Shown here: positions 34,587-47,511 of the stretch, one piece after another
Numbering within the stretch: the stretch's first letter is position 1
How the letters are laid out: every line of letters starts with the position of its first letter
Source of the DNA: Siphonodentalium dalli
Taxonomy: Eukaryota > Mollusca > Scaphopoda > Gadilida > Siphonodentaliidae
NCBI GenBank assembly: GCA_032622095.1
Contig: CP136069.1
Span: 125,631,450 to 125,695,449 of the forward strand
Length of the DNA: 64,000 bases
Direction: 5' to 3'
Program-made: the position numbers and the translations under genes
Notes under the pieces: model-generated
The model's input: the letters and a program-made list of their open reading frames with translations, nothing else
Databases searched by the model: none
What the model was told of the DNA's origin: nothing

Positions 34587-35585
34587 TAACAAGAGCACTG
34601 CATTGTATGAGTAGTGACTCACGATTAATGTTTGTGACTCTATCACGCTATAACCGATGGCCTTTATTCGGGTAGGTAAAGTCTATGGGGTGAGGTACAT
34701 TTTGGAATGGCTCCCTTTGTAAAATGTATTAACGCAGTTTAGTTCAGATAATGACTATTTCCATTGTCGTGAATGTGATTTCGCTGTAGTTGGCTAAATG
34801 TCCATGCTATGACATAATTCACTGAGGAGGGCTATAGCCCACCTAGGCTGATTGAGGAGGGCTGGTCTTAGCCCGCCCGGATTTCTGAGAATGCCAGCCC
34901 TGGAAAGCCCATAACTCCGAAGGCCCGATTCTCCGAAACCCCATAATTCCGAAGGCCCGATTCTCCGAAAGCCCGATTCTCCGAAAGCCCACAACTCCGA
35001 AGGCCCGATTCTCCGAAGGCCCGATTCTCCGAAAATCCAAAATGAACTAGAATGCACTCAAAACACCCCCATGTAGTCGAATATGCACATAGCGAAGGGT
35101 ATATGCTTATAGCAGGGGACCACATGTTTCATGGTTTGCACCCAAACCAACGCATATACCAGTGGTGGTATCAAGCCCGGAAATAAGGTGCCTGACATTT
35201 GCAGAATGAGGTCCCCAGAGGGTGAATTTAGAGATATTACCCCGCATAGCGGCTAGCATCACCAAATTCACCCTTTGCTAGGGGACCTCATTCTGTTCAG
35301 ACATTGATCGGGTAGGGTTCAGTAGTCCCAAGGTTCAGTCCGAAGGTTCACTAGTCATTCCATATATGTCGCATTAGGGCGTTTAAACGCCGTAATTAGG
35401 GCGTTTAAACGCCGTAATTAGGGCGGTTAAACGCCGTATTAGGGCGCTTAAACGCCGTAATAGGGCGTTTAAACGCCGTAATTATTATTTTATTTGTGGC
35501 GCTACTGTGCTTCCGTACAATATAGTTTTAAAATTTGTTTAATTAAATTTGCGCCACTAAATACACCAAATAGTCTTATACATAT

Positions 35586-35727
35586 AATATACGCATAGTG
35601 TTTCTGAATAACAAATTTAATCCACGAGTGGGATTGGCGATTTACACCACGAGCTTCAGCGAGTGGTGTAAATCGCCAATCCCACGAGTGGATTACATTT
35701 GTTATTCAGAAACATTATGCGTATATT
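35586..35727. repeat. Long hairpin, about 63-bp arms
   Basis: AATATACGCATAGTGTTTCT folds onto AGAAACATTATGCGTATATT. The arms meet around GATTTACACCACG and CGTGGTGTAAATC-type sequence with a loop near CTTCAG. Only a few mismatches are present. Probably a small foldback or MITE. Confidence 0.8.
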
Positions 35728-36311
35728 TTGTTTATGCCACGATCTTTACAATGCGATGGATAAACACTTTCCCGTTCAAATTGTATGGAGAAAGTTTAAT
35801 CCACTCTGCGAAGTTTAATCAACAGTAGGCACGTTTAATCAACAGGTGTTGATTAAATGTAAAATTTAAACCGATGGCTTTATTTATATAGTAAAATAGG
35901 CGACCGTGGTATAAAGTTATATATATGGTGACTATGTGTTTACTCAGGCAAACAACGCATAGTTACATGAAATGTCATCGCACGCCTTATATAGAAGCCG
36001 CTGTAGTTTTGAATACGTCCCATTTATTGATTTAAATATGTTTTATGGAGGTCTTGAATTGCGTGCACATCCAGCCTTAAATATGTGTATTACTTATATA
36101 GAAGAATTGCAACAAAGAAGAACTCACTATGATTTATCGCTTAACATACGAATACAAAATTCCAATACATAATGCAAAACAACGAGCCTCATACATGCAA
36201 TATAAAATCTGCAACATGGTCCGGACATTTTCCAAAGAAAGGTCAAATTCTACTGATATAATAATGAAATAGTTACTATCGTATATATATTATGTTGAAT
36301 CATTGTTGACA
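35728..36311. other. No gene seen; old repeat copy
   Basis: 35950-36060 is related to 31610-31730 in the same orientation. Nothing coding was recognised. Confidence 0.5.
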
Positions 36312-38410
36312 TCTCATATATATTTCGAAGACCTCTGTCTGTCTGTCTGTATGTCCTTTATAGAATCGAAAACGGGTTGACCGATCGAGACCAAACTTCC
36401 TATCTAAAGGTAAAATCCTACGGGAATCGTCGACGTCGCATTTTGGACAAGCTCTGAGCACCGATTCTCCACTCCCAATAATCAAAATCACCGCAAACGC
36501 CACTTCGGGGGTTAAGGCATTAACGATCTTTATATTGACCATATTCGGAGGTGTTAAGGACTAACGCTCTTTATTACAATCGAAGCTGCTAAACGGTTAC
36601 CCATGCGTAAAATACGGATGCAAAACGAAACGCGGAATGCAATTATCTCGATTAAAAAGGCAGAATGGGTTGTTGTGTCATATATGTCATAGGAACAGCA
36701 GGGGGAGTCTTGAAAAAAATTGCACATATAGGGCCCAAAAAGGTTTTTTCCGACCCCGAGGGACCCACCACCCCATTTGTGCAAAAAAAATATTTTTTTC
36801 CTCCAAAATTTTGGGGACCCACCCCCTTTCTCATGTTTTTATAAAAAATTCAGAGTTTTTTTTAGCCGTTCTTCAATAACTGTGTTAACTGCCTTTCAAT
36901 CCCATTCCACTATCATTTTTTTGGTGCAAACTCTTGCTGTGTACCATTAAGACTCAAGCAATAACATGCTTAATTGGTAAACACAGATCAGAAAAACGAA
37001 AAATAAACTGTATTTCCAGGTGTTTCCTGGTGTTTTCAGTATCTAACAACAACAATAAAGCATTGTGTAGGTACACTATATGTCACAAATCGCCCTAGAC
37101 CCCATTATAGCCTTAATATATCGAGTGTGTTGTGTCTGACAGAGAACACTGGCCAGTGTAAATAGTGGTAAACAGGTCAGGGGTTCCACAATTATTTGTG
37201 CATGACCAAATAACTCTTTAGTCTTATCCACCGGGGTGGGGTGGGGAGGGGAATTGTTTTTGGTTAGGTATACACCTAGATATATGGTTATTATACCCCC
37301 CGATATTAGTCGGCGGGTATATAGTCTCGAGCCGTCCGTGCGTCAGTCCGTACAAACATTTTGCATTATAACTCAAGAGTCGGTTGTCATATTTTGATGC
37401 CATATGGCATGGTGACAGACCAGAAATGGGGAACGAATATGCATAATATCACGGATTGTGACCATCAATGCCTACCAGATTTATGGGCCCTGTTCGACTT
37501 TATGAAATTCAGTCCGTACAAAGTTTTTGCAATATAAGTTAAGTGTCAGTTGTCGAATTTTGATGCGGTTTGGTATGGTGATAGACCAGAATGATAGGGG
37601 AAGGATGTATGCACATATTACTGCATATCACAGGTTTCGCCTATCAATGCATACCAGAGTTACCGGCCTTGTTCCATCCGTAAACACGTTTTGCATTATT
37701 ATAACTCAACCATGGGTTAAGTTTCCTGAACGCTATTACGGTGGTCCACTGTAAAGTGGGCCGGGATCCTGTGAAATCCAGAATGTTGCTAAATCTGAGG
37801 ATAAAGAGTCACTATAGCTGCATATATAGCCCTATACCATGCACAATCATGGTACTAACATGCTTACAAACAACATTACATGGTTAGTACTTGTAAATTG
37901 TTTGAAATAAAACCATTTTGGAAAAAAATTACAAGCACAATTTTTTCGGCCTCTGGACCACCCACCCACCCCGGCCCTATATACGGAATTTTTTTGCAGA
38001 CTCCCCCCTGGGAACAGGGGAATTTTTCATCGGGTCAGTCTTTGAGGGACGGGTACCATGAATTAATTCATGAAAAACAAAAAAAGCGTGTTGTGCTGTC
38101 TTTTCGACCGATCGGGACGAAACTTGGTACGTGTGTGTAGTTTGACCAGGCGGTCGTCCTTGTCGTATTGGCGAGCCCGTGCGACGCCCGTGCAGCGCAT
38201 GCGCAGACGAGATCTCGGAAACGGGTGGAGCTATCGACTTGAAATTTGCTATGTGAATGTATCTTGCCCCGGATACGATTTTTTATCGGGTCGCCGAGCC
38301 CGTGCGACGCAAGCTTCGCGCATGCGCAGACCAGATCTCGGAAACGGTGGAGCTATCGACTTGAAATTTGGTTTTTGAATAGCCCTGACAACGTCGGGCT
38401 CATCGGCTAG
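36312..38410 (+). mobile_element. Non-autonomous Helitron, split by a hAT-like insertion
   Basis: Begins A|TCTCATATATATTTCGAAG and ends with the hairpin AGCCCTGACAACGTCGGGCT, then CATCGGCTAG at 38410 followed by T. A 5' TC, a hairpin before a 3' CTAG, and insertion between A and T are Helitron features. Its internal sequence (CTCTGAGCACC at about 36455, AACGCTCTTTAT at 36563, and 122-123-bp units with GTGCGACGC at 38179 and 38302) matches the Helitrons at 54.8-57.8 kb. The hAT-like element at 36699-38010 interrupts it; the Helitron text resumes after 38017 at GGACGGGTACCATGAATTAA. No Rep/helicase gene. Confidence 0.75.
36699..38010 (+). mobile_element. hAT-like element, 1,312 bp, 7-bp target duplication
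   Basis: The ends are CAGGGGGAGTCTTG and GCAGACTCCCCCCTG, which continue as inverted repeats through AAAAAAATT and TATAGGGCC. Both are directly flanked by GGAACAG (36692-36698 and 38011-38017). The interior holds a pearl-like block: hairpin near 37290-37320 and units starting CAGTCCGTACAAA at 37344 and 37510, with a third near 37678. A larger copy, reversed, lies at 58034-60859. The CAGGGG terminus fits hAT, which normally duplicates 8 bp. No transposase. Confidence 0.8.
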
Positions 38411-38999
38411 TTGTTATATATATTTGTTATTTTGACATCGGTCTCGTGAGGAAGTTTTATGTCATTAAACGATTTATCTATCTATCTACGAATAATAACA
38501 TTGAAATTCAATGATTTCCCACAGGTAAATATAATTGACCATTATCTATCTGCCATATAGTCATCATGATTTGGTATAAACTAAAGAGTCGTACTATTTT
38601 TCGCTCAGTTTTAAATTTTCGAACCGACGGGTGCGCAAATTCGGCGTTGACCGGATTATACCGGAATTTAGAAAAAAAGTTATATCGGGAAACAATAACC
38701 GGAAAGAAATGCATATTATGGTATCAGTGTGTGAGTAAATGACTCTCCTATAAGAATACTGTACAAGAAAAGAAGATGCATGCATCAGATCCACATGAAC
38801 TATTTTACAAGATTTAATCACGTATATTTGGAAAGTATTATAAATTTAATATATTTATTTATAACACAATTTAATAATTGGCCCCTAAATTCGGCCTCAT
38901 GATTTAGTAAGACACACGTTTATTACCGACACGCACAGTGACGCAAGAGCTTAGAGCAATTATATAATTGGCAACACCAGAACATTAGTATTATGTTAA
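38411..38999. other. No gene seen
   Basis: AT-rich intronic DNA without a recognised element. Confidence 0.4.
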
Positions 39000-41900
39000 A
39001 AGTCCAGTGCATTTGTGGCTTTCCCTCAAACTATTTGCAACAAAAGTTTCTCATTGGGAATAAGTACATTAGCCAATTAAAAGCAACATGCTAAAAATAA
39101 AAAAGAATCAAGAAAGGCGAAATTGATGAATATGTGAATTTTGTGAAATAAATTTGTCAAAATTTGGTAAAATACACAATTTATAACTTTTCAACAATGT
39201 TTATAAAAATAATATTTCACAAGGCTTTCCATTTGTGTATCCATTTTTTAAAGTGCGTAGACAATCCTGAATACAGAACAGAAAACTTTTCCCAGATATG
39301 TTCAGTATTTTTCGGGTTATTTGCCTCAAAATATAACATATAAAAATATATATTCTTAAACAAATTGTGTTTTCCATTACATGGACAGCTAAATTTGGCT
39401 GTGATCGAGAACGGGAGTGATGAAATAGGATATTTAAGGTCATACAACTCAATGCATATAAATCCATATTCCCTTCATTTCTCATAACAACTTATGTATA
39501 CATAGTTATACACACTGTGAAAGAATTTCCTGAAACATTGTTTAGAAAATCAACTTATGGCCCAATGAATCCTCAGTATTAACTTTTTTCTAAAAATGCG
39601 ATTTCGGGGCGCTTTTGTCCATTTACAAAGGTTTTTGTTTGTAAATAGTAAAAGCAATGTTCGTTTACCCTAAAACTCTTACGGCTGAATTCTGGTCTCA
39701 GGTCTGGACCACCCTAATAATTACGGTGTTCCATGTCAGGACTTGGTCTCGCGAAACCACCTGGTCGCAAGCTGGGATCGGCGCATTGTTGTACAATAAA
39801 CGACAATATATGGACAATGGCGTGCTGAGCGCTGCATCGGTATTGGTGTGTTGGTGTCTCCAACCCTGAGCATGTGAACGCGACTTATATCCGTGTTATT
39901 TAGCGGTATATGTATGCCGTAGCCGTTCGACGGGGATCACGGGGTAGGGGTGGTGCGGATTTCTCACCCCATATGCGGAAAATCGAGATGGGTGGGTTGT
40001 ATCACACTCCCGATAGCAGATATTTCCATTGATTGCCATGTAATTTGTTTTCCAAATCCATGTTTAAAGATAAATTATGACAAATAAACCAATTTGAAAT
40101 GTCAAGGCTTAAGAAACTGGACCAAATAAATCATTAATCAAGAGCAGGGGTCCCATGCATTTACTTTAATTTAATTCAATTTAATCGGACATTTCCTTAT
40201 TTTGAACCACAATTTTTCGTTCTGTCTTAATATAATTTTGAGAGTTTTTGCTGTCATATTGTATATCCAGTCCAGCAATAATTTATTATCAAATGATGAA
40301 TTAGTACTATCAAAACTAGCTCCGACCTCAATTCATTTCAGAAACACGGAACGAAAGACACCCGCATCCAATGCAGATTACGTGCCGATTGCAAAACTAC
40401 TATCATTCCCTATTTATCCGTGTCAACCAAACCTATCGATAACATATCAGAAATAATAGCACGAAAATGTGACTTAATCTATCTAACGGTAATATGCTTT
40501 CAAACACGGCAAGGATGTTATAAATAAAACTCCACTGTAAAGCCAGATAAACGCACGCATGATTGACAATCAAATTACCAATCTGTATCGTTACTGCGAA
40601 AACAGAAAAAGGTATTCTCGTCTCAGGCTCAAGTCTCGGTTTATACAAAAATCTCAGACCGGTGGGGAAGGGGGGGGGGGGGGTACTAGGTCTCAGTTGT
40701 AGACTATTACCTATAATACACATAATTATCGATTATATTACATTTTGTCCAGTTCATATATAATTATAATCTTTCTTCTACACGGCATATCAATAAAACA
40801 CAATTCCTATTTGGTTAACATAAAGATAAATGCTTCCAAAAATACATATGTTTCTGTTACCAGAACGTGTACGTTACCACATGGTTCGAATTATGAACAG
40901 ACCGACACAGGCTTGAATGACAATAAGAAGACAAACCATGGTTTACGTAAACCTGAGTTTCAAAAAGACGAGAATACGGACCAGTGCTGACCAATAATCC
41001 CAGCTTACTCGCATCGAAGCTGGGTAACACATGGCGATCACCGTGGTTTCGGCCTGGTCTAGACTATAGTTTACATGAAATCCTGGTCTAGACCAGGAAC
41101 CAGAATTCGGCCGTTAGTGTTGAAATAATAGCTTTACATTGGATATGTCAATGAATATCACTGGATTTCACTCAAGTTGCTGGAAACTGACTCCAAATTG
41201 AATATCGGAAAAATGGGGTAGGGGAAACCATATTGACAAAATCTCAGAAAACATGGATCTTGATACATAAAATATTACTAAAAACATTCTTTCATACAGT
41301 GTTTACTGCTTCCTGATCTGATGTTCATATTCAGAGCTACAATCCTTTGTGTTGCCACTCGATGGCGAATTATTATTTCGGGATTGTTCTATATGACATG
41401 CCCATTAAGTTCTAAATATACCTCCACTAAAGTACTAATGAAACGATCTACACAAACTGGAATAAAACAACTTTTGTCTGCAATGACTAGAATATGGGAT
41501 GACAAGATTATAGCCTTTTATGATTACACCTACCCCATTATCAACGTTCAAATTTGGAGTCAGTTCTTGAAAAATAATGTGAAATCCAGTAACTGTTGAT
41601 TGGCTTAATCAATGTAATCCTATTTTTTCCAACATAAGTGTTTTAGGAGGAACGTTCAAATGATTATACACATTAAACACTAATTGTGTTCATTGTTGTT
41701 TACTATTTGGGCACAAAAATACCTTTTAAAACGGACAAAAACATCCAAAAACAGTCCAACATGGCATTTTGTGGAAAATATTCAAAACTAAGGATTCATA
41801 AGGCCATAAGTTTTTTTGTTGGCACAACTGTGTTTAGCAATTCCAACACAGTGTATTTAACCTTGTATACTTAAGAGGTTTTTAGAAATACGGGGCATAT

Positions 41901-42510
41901 GGTTATCAATGTATCGAGTTGTATGACTTCAAATATGGTATTTCATCATATCAGTTCTGTGTCACAATGCAAATTTGGCTACACAATGGAACACTCATTT
42001 TGTTTAAGAACATTTTTGTCTTCTCAATCACAGATGCATAAAGTAATCATTGTTTTTGCACAATCTAGTTAGGAAATTAATACAACAGCATGATATCCTT
42101 TTTTTAAAATACTGGACCATAAAATATGGAGTTTAGCTAATTCTTAGAAATTGAGTCTCCGCCATTAGACAAACTCCCAATTTTGGAGGCACATAACTCG
42201 AAAAATACTCAACGTATTGGAAAATGTTTGCTGCTCTGTAATCAGAATTGTCTACTCTACAAAATGGATATACAAATGGAAGGACTTGTTAAATTGAGTT
42301 TTTTATAAACATCACTGAAAAGGCATAAATTGAGTATTTTACCAAATTTTGGCAAATTTATTTCACAAAATTTATCAATTTCGCCTTTCTTGATCATTTT
42401 TTATTTTTAGCATATGGTTTATAATGGGTTAATAGACTTATTCCTGCTAAGAAACATTGTGTTGCAATTAGTTTGAGGTTTTTTTCTCATAACAGTTAAA
42501 ACTTACTGCA
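39000..42510. repeat. Large diverged inverted repeat, arms about 700-800 bp
   Basis: 39000-39670 and 41690-42510 are inverted copies. Matches include GAAAGGCGAAATTGAT against its complement near 42380, CTTCCATTTGTGTATCCAT against 42240-42260, TCATACAACTC against 41920, and AACTTATGGCC against 41800. Identity is moderate (visibly lower than in the 31.9-35.5 kb palindrome), with small gaps. About 2 kb lies between the arms. No transposase-like ORF was recognised, and borders and target duplication are not clear. Confidence 0.7.
39671..41689. other. Spacer of the large inverted repeat; no gene recognised
   Basis: Contains short ORFs (66-96 residues) without domains, a G12 run near 40672-40682, and a DNA stretch with repeated CTGGTCTAGACCAGG-like palindromes near 41053-41100. 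Nothing coding can be supported. Confidence 0.45.
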
Positions 42511-42639
42511 TATGTTGGAAGTTATTAACCCGAGGGGAGAGTGATAATGAAACATGTCGGTATGGTCCAAGGGGCATGCAGTAAAGAGACCAGCCATGAG
42601 AACATACATACGAACTGTTCAAATAGACCCAACTGTACA

Positions 42640-43120
42640 TTGTCCTATGCAATATAAGTACCCGGGCCACACCAACCCAATCTGACAGGTCCATGTGACC
42701 TGCCTTGGAACATACACATGACTTTATAAAATAGACCCGAATGTGTCCCATGCAATATAAGTACGTTCACCCAACCCCATGTCGACACGCCCCTACGTGT
42801 GACCAACCCGTTTGAGAGCATGCCCATGCAATTTTAAAATAGACCCGACAGTGTCCCAAATAATATGAGTATGCGTGCACCTCAACCCTCTGTCGCCGCG
42901 TCCCTGTTACCAGTCCATATAGACCGATATTGTGCCCTGCAATATGTACTTACATCCAAAACCCTCTGTCGCCGCGTCCCTACACGTGATAAGCCTTGAG
43001 TCGAGAACATGCACATATAGTGTTCACCGCGTCCCTATACATGTAACCAGTCGTGAAAACGTGCACGTTACGTGTTCAAACAGACACGACAGTGCCCCCG
43101 TGCATTATAAGTATGTACAC
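42640..43120. repeat. Degenerate tandem repeat, about 80-160-bp spacing
   Basis: Units carry CCCATGCAATATAAGTA and CACCCAACCCCATGTCG-like blocks near 42650, 42753, 42860, 42940 and 43102. CTCTGTCGCCGCGTCCCT occurs twice. The short ORFs across it are not genes. Confidence 0.6.
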
Positions 43121-44879
43121 CCAACCCCCTATATCGTCATGCCCCAACAAGGCTGAATGTACATTAAAATTAACTTGCGCACAAGGAATGGCGTGCATGG
43201 GTTTTCATGAGACACAAGCACTATGCTGCGTGGCCACTAAAATCATCATAATTAGACGCCAAACGGGCGGTTCGGGTTGTTCGCTTCATTGGCGGCGAAC
43301 ATATAATCGGCGATGATGACATATCGAGTGTTAATTGCCAGGATATGTTGGGCAATATTCCTTATTACTTCGCGAATCTATAATCGACGTTAGTTCCGTT
43401 ATACCGACATATGTGGAGTTCTTCGTGGTACGATTGTGATAATATTGAAATTGTGGAAAGTAATTTCTTACGCGCGGTTGCATCCCCCATCCGCGCGTGG
43501 GTGGGTTTTCATGTGCTTCATCGCGACAAACACTGTGATATCGCCATTTCGAGTGCTAATTGCCTGGCATGGCTTTCAATTCAATTGTTTATTTCTCTGG
43601 TTCCATTGGAACATTGAGATACAGAATAGATATTTACAAAAAGTAGTAGGTGGTAATGGTAATTATGGTATATAGACAATATATACAAGTCTCCCGGTAA
43701 CACATATTATGTACATAACTAGTTTGACATGTCGCGTAATAGGTATACATATTTGTCGCAGTACGATGTTCTTACAGTACGAAACACGCACGTCGGCATG
43801 GTAATTGTCGTCTAATTTCGTAGCTGTCTGGCTAAATAATGTTTACACATTTTATGGTTGAATAAAACCATTTGGCTTAATATGTGGATAGTAATAATAG
43901 ACTGTAAGATTTCTCCAAATTACGTGGTACTGATTTAGACGATTAATTATAACGTTATACTGGTAAACTTATCAGGTACCGTTCGCATCGTGTTTGTGTG
44001 GGGAGGGGGTGGTGGTGGCCTGTTATAAATCCAAATTTATACATCAGCTATATATTTAATTATTATTTAGACAAAGGTAAACTTCACACCTCCAAATTAC
44101 CAATTGTATAAATTATAAGCTGGCAGGTTGTCCCCCAGCAAAATGGATGGGGTGTTCTTTGACACATTCACTTTTGCATTATTCGCCAGGAGAACTATAC
44201 ATGTTCAATTTGATACTATACATATATATAATAGAGAGTGTATGCTGAACAAATGTTATGCTGTAGCATGATCATGGATGGTGTAAATTTCATATAATAC
44301 ACTGATGTGATCAAATTAAGATCCAAGCTCCACTGGTGTGGGGGTGTAGCCCTATTCATAGGCGCAGATATGCAACCTCCATCTCAGTGGTAATCTGGAA
44401 TTTATAAGTTTTCCGAGATTTCACAAATCATTATATTCAGCATACATCAATCATAATCACATACATCATGCACAACACATTTTAATCATGGTCAATATGG
44501 AATTAAAGTAAACATAAGCAAACATTGAATAATTCATGATGATTGTCAAGTTCACGATATCTTGCACACTAATATATACAATTATATATCTGGGACTGAT
44601 ATCACCACGGTATAATATATTTAGAATTTATAAACATAGCACTCATCTTGCTGGTACATGTATCCAAGAGTTATACTACGTGTGTTATACAAGAGTTATA
44701 TATACTACAATAGTTGTATGTATATGTACTACTATAGTATATATATATATTTATGCTGCGAAATGCATGTATAGTTTAGATCTGTTCAATTCAATTTATA
44801 TGTTAACATGTTTAATTAGATATATTGAGTATTATAGGTATTATAGTATGTTTATGGGGAGTTAGGTCAATACCCTATC
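43121..44879. other. No gene seen
   Basis: A loosely duplicated segment (CATATCGAGTGTTAATTGCC near 43320 against CCATTTCGAGTGCTAATTGC near 43543), then AT-rich DNA. No recognised element before the LINE fragment. Confidence 0.4.
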
Positions 44880-45436
44880 GATTTAAAAATAAAACTAAGG
44901 TGCCTTGGCTATTGGGGGAGACTGATTATGGGAAATCGCTGTAAACTAGCGTATAAACTGTATTGTATGATGTATGATCTTCATGGTTCTAACCAAATCG
45001 AATGCCCTTGGATTGACTATATGAAAACGACGCTATTTGAACTTGGCATGATGGAAATCTGGACGTATCAACATGTACAAAACATTAATTGGTTCTACGA
45101 CGCTTGTAAGAGGAAGATACATGACCTTTATACACAGCAATGGATGGGAAATATACGATCCTCTACTAAATGTATTTTCTACAATCAGATCAGGTGCGAT
45201 TTTATTAGACCTAAATACTTGTCACTTCCATGTATCAGTAGTGTAACAATACTGATGAAATTTAGAACCAGAAATGATAAGTTAGCGATAGAAACCGGAT
45301 CGTGGAATAACATAAGTCACTCGCAGCGAGTCTGTTCCCTATGTGAGCAAGGTATTGGTGATGAATACCATTTTATTATCACATGTGAAATTCTTAAAGA
45401 ACTAAGAGAAAAATATATATATTTCTATAACGACCA
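44880..45436 (+). pseudogene. LINE C-terminal domain, first part
   Basis: Reads LRCLGYWGRLIMGNRCKLAY, then a helical post-RT domain, and RVCSLCEQGIGDEYHFIITC, a Cys/His cluster near 45330-45390. It resembles the tails of the LINEs at 25998-28242 and 49047-50345. The frame stays open to the point where a DNA element begins (45437). The LINE's last residues are found on the other side at 48375-48470. The RT palm is missing, so this is a 5'-truncated copy. Confidence 0.85.
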
Positions 45437-45659
45437 GGGGTCAATACTATGAAACTTTTTCTTTGTAAGAATCTACAATTGTTTGTAAGAAATAACAATT
45501 TATTATTCCCCCATTACTATGAACCTACGATTACAAACATAAATCACAAATAGTACGTGTTCTTTGTATTTACAAATATCTCCAATCACAAAGAATGTTC
45601 GAGTACTATGAAACATAATTTTTCAGTTTTCGCACCCTTAACACGGATAATATATATAT

Positions 45660-46320
45660 CTATGATACGCAGGGACGTGGCGACAAGGGGTCGATTCACC
45701 CCCTCGGGAAAATATTTTGTCAGCTGGAAATTTCAAGTACAACCCACAGGGACGTCGCGACAAGGGGGTTGGGTTATGTTTCTCGCTCCAAACATTTTAT
45801 CAACACGTTCAACAGCTGTAAATTTGATACCTGAAACAACATGAATTGGAAATTTTACAACAACAATAGGTTGAACTTGTTCTGTTATTTTGTTTTTTCC
45901 AACAATTTATTAGGGGGTATGTTTTGTTTTAGACCAACATTTGCATATTTACCTCCTTTGGTCAAAAGTTTGGATTGAAATGGCCTATATTTAGAAATTG
46001 TCAAACCTTATGGTGTGTCAGCTTGGGTGTGATGTAGCAGTATGTGTTCCTTGTAACTACTGAAATTACCCAATTTATTGAAAGTTACAACGTTAAGAAC
46101 TTGTCTAGAATGTCTATATAGGGTGTCAAACATAAATTGTCGATTTTCACATCCTTAAACCAGAGCATATAACCATCTGATTCGCAGGGATGTAGCCCCC
46201 TTATGAAAATGTGTTATCAATGGAAATCTCATGAACAGGGACATGGCGATAGTGGTCTTGGGAACACGATGCCTGGCACATTACAGCTGTTCAGAATAGG
46301 ATGGGGCGAGTAGCCGCCAA
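45660..46320. repeat. Degenerate repeat with AGGGACGTGGCGACA units
   Basis: CAGGGACGTGGCGACAAGGG near 45670 returns as CAGGGACGTCGCGACAAGGG near 45750, then in weaker forms near 46185 and 46236. Each is followed by an AAATTTCAAG-like segment. Confidence 0.55.
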
Positions 46321-47214
46321 ATCGTATGAGTCACAACATCTCTGACAAAAGTTAGTGATTAATACAAATAGTGAGTGATACTTGCGGATTATAGCCAACA
46401 TTAGCATGTAACATGTACTTACCATAATCAATGATATATCCAAGAATGGATAAAAATGACGCGTGTTCCCAATGTGAGTATGATTTTTCGCTCAAGAATG
46501 CATTGCGGATTATCCTTTGAGTTTCAATCGTCGACGCGAATGCATTTGGTCACGGTAAAGGACACGAATACGAAGATGCAAGCACAGTTTTCATAAATGA
46601 CTAGAGCATAAATGCAGTGACGTGGCAAGATGCTCTTTTTTTTTTCGAAACGTCGATATCCAACTGTGTATCCCCACCCCTCAATTATAAACAATTATAA
46701 AATTGTTTACCCCGGTTGGCTTCTGATTTTCAAGCTGTAACAGTAAGTTGTGCACCCCCGCCCCTTGGATTGGACATATTGACTAAATATGACTAACTTA
46801 GTGTTAGTCACAAACGTTTTGAGTAACTTTGGTCAATTATTGGAATTATTTGCACATAATTCAGCAACTTTAATTTACGCCTTCCAATTGACTAAGAAAA
46901 GTCCCCATTTCTTAGTCGTTATGACTAACATCACCCTAGTAATTTTGATTAATGTTATGCCTCAGTCATGTTGGCTGAACTAAGTCAGTCATCCTGAGGT
47001 TTTGTTTTGTTATCAACGTAGAAAAATTAAAATACTTTCCTCTTGATATACGATTCCATCGTTATGTGGAATTTATAGGCATTTTTTTGTTCAAAGGGTG
47101 CATATGGAAATTATAGGATGGACACCCCGTCGCCAAACTGAGCCCATATAGCCACGTCCCTATCTAGATATATTATAAGATATCGGAGCAGTTTGAAATT
47201 ATAAAATGACACTC
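46321..47214. other. Interior of the 2.9-kb element; no gene
   Basis: AT-rich DNA with a 64-residue hydrophobic ORF at 46789-46983 that matches nothing recognised. Confidence 0.4.
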
Positions 47215-47511
47215 CTATTGGTTTGGTTTGGTTTATTAGGGTTTATCGACGTTCTAGCCGCTATGCCACACGCGACGTTGTCAATTTTACGGATGGAGGA
47301 AAGACCACGCAGAGGCTCGATTTCACCCAGAAATCGTCCCACTGCGTGTATAAACCACCGACCCCCGGAAAGCAACTGACAAACTTGCCCAGATACACGA
47401 TTCCGGTCACCCTCCATATGACGGGGTTAGAACCAGCTTCGTCAGCACTGGACGGCATGTAACGGTGTAGTGCACCTGTCATTCTACCGACTGGCACTCT
47501 ACCGCACCACT
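47215..47511 (-). mobile_element. tRNA-derived SINE with AACCAAACC-type tail
   Basis: On the minus strand the head begins near 47511. TAGAGTGCCAGTCGGTAGAA (47501-47482) is an A-box-like block and GGTTCTAACC (47434-47425) a B box. The 3' end is AATAAACCAAACCAAACC, a simple AAACC tail, on the plus strand seen as TTGGTTTGGTTT. Lies inside the 2.9-kb DNA element, so it inserted later. Confidence 0.75.

Larger units (their letters stand above)
31878..35517. mobile_element. 3.64-kb palindromic element with about 930-bp inverted arms
   Basis: Arms 31878-32812 and 34586-35517 are nearly identical inverted repeats starting TACGGAAGCACAGTAGCGCC. Both borders carry CAATAT (31872-31877 and 35518-35523), a perfect 6-bp duplication. 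Each arm begins with several copies of GGCGTTTAAACGCC. Each also contains a tandem array of a 16-bp unit, TTCGGAGAATCGGGCC. The space between arms is filled by other insertions (MITE 2 palindrome and a pearl-like element). Without them the arms would nearly touch at CTTGTTAT/ATAACAAG. A 6-bp duplication with long arms resembles Polinton geometry, but no Polinton gene is present. A foldback-type element is the safest name. The identical 65-87-residue ORFs in both arms are repeat artefacts. Confidence 0.85.

Noticed and set aside
32269..35125. Three pairs of near-identical ORFs of 65-87 residues at 32.3-32.6 and 34.8-35.1 kb
   Set aside because: They are the same tandem 16-bp repeat in the two inverted arms of the palindromic element, read in three frames each.
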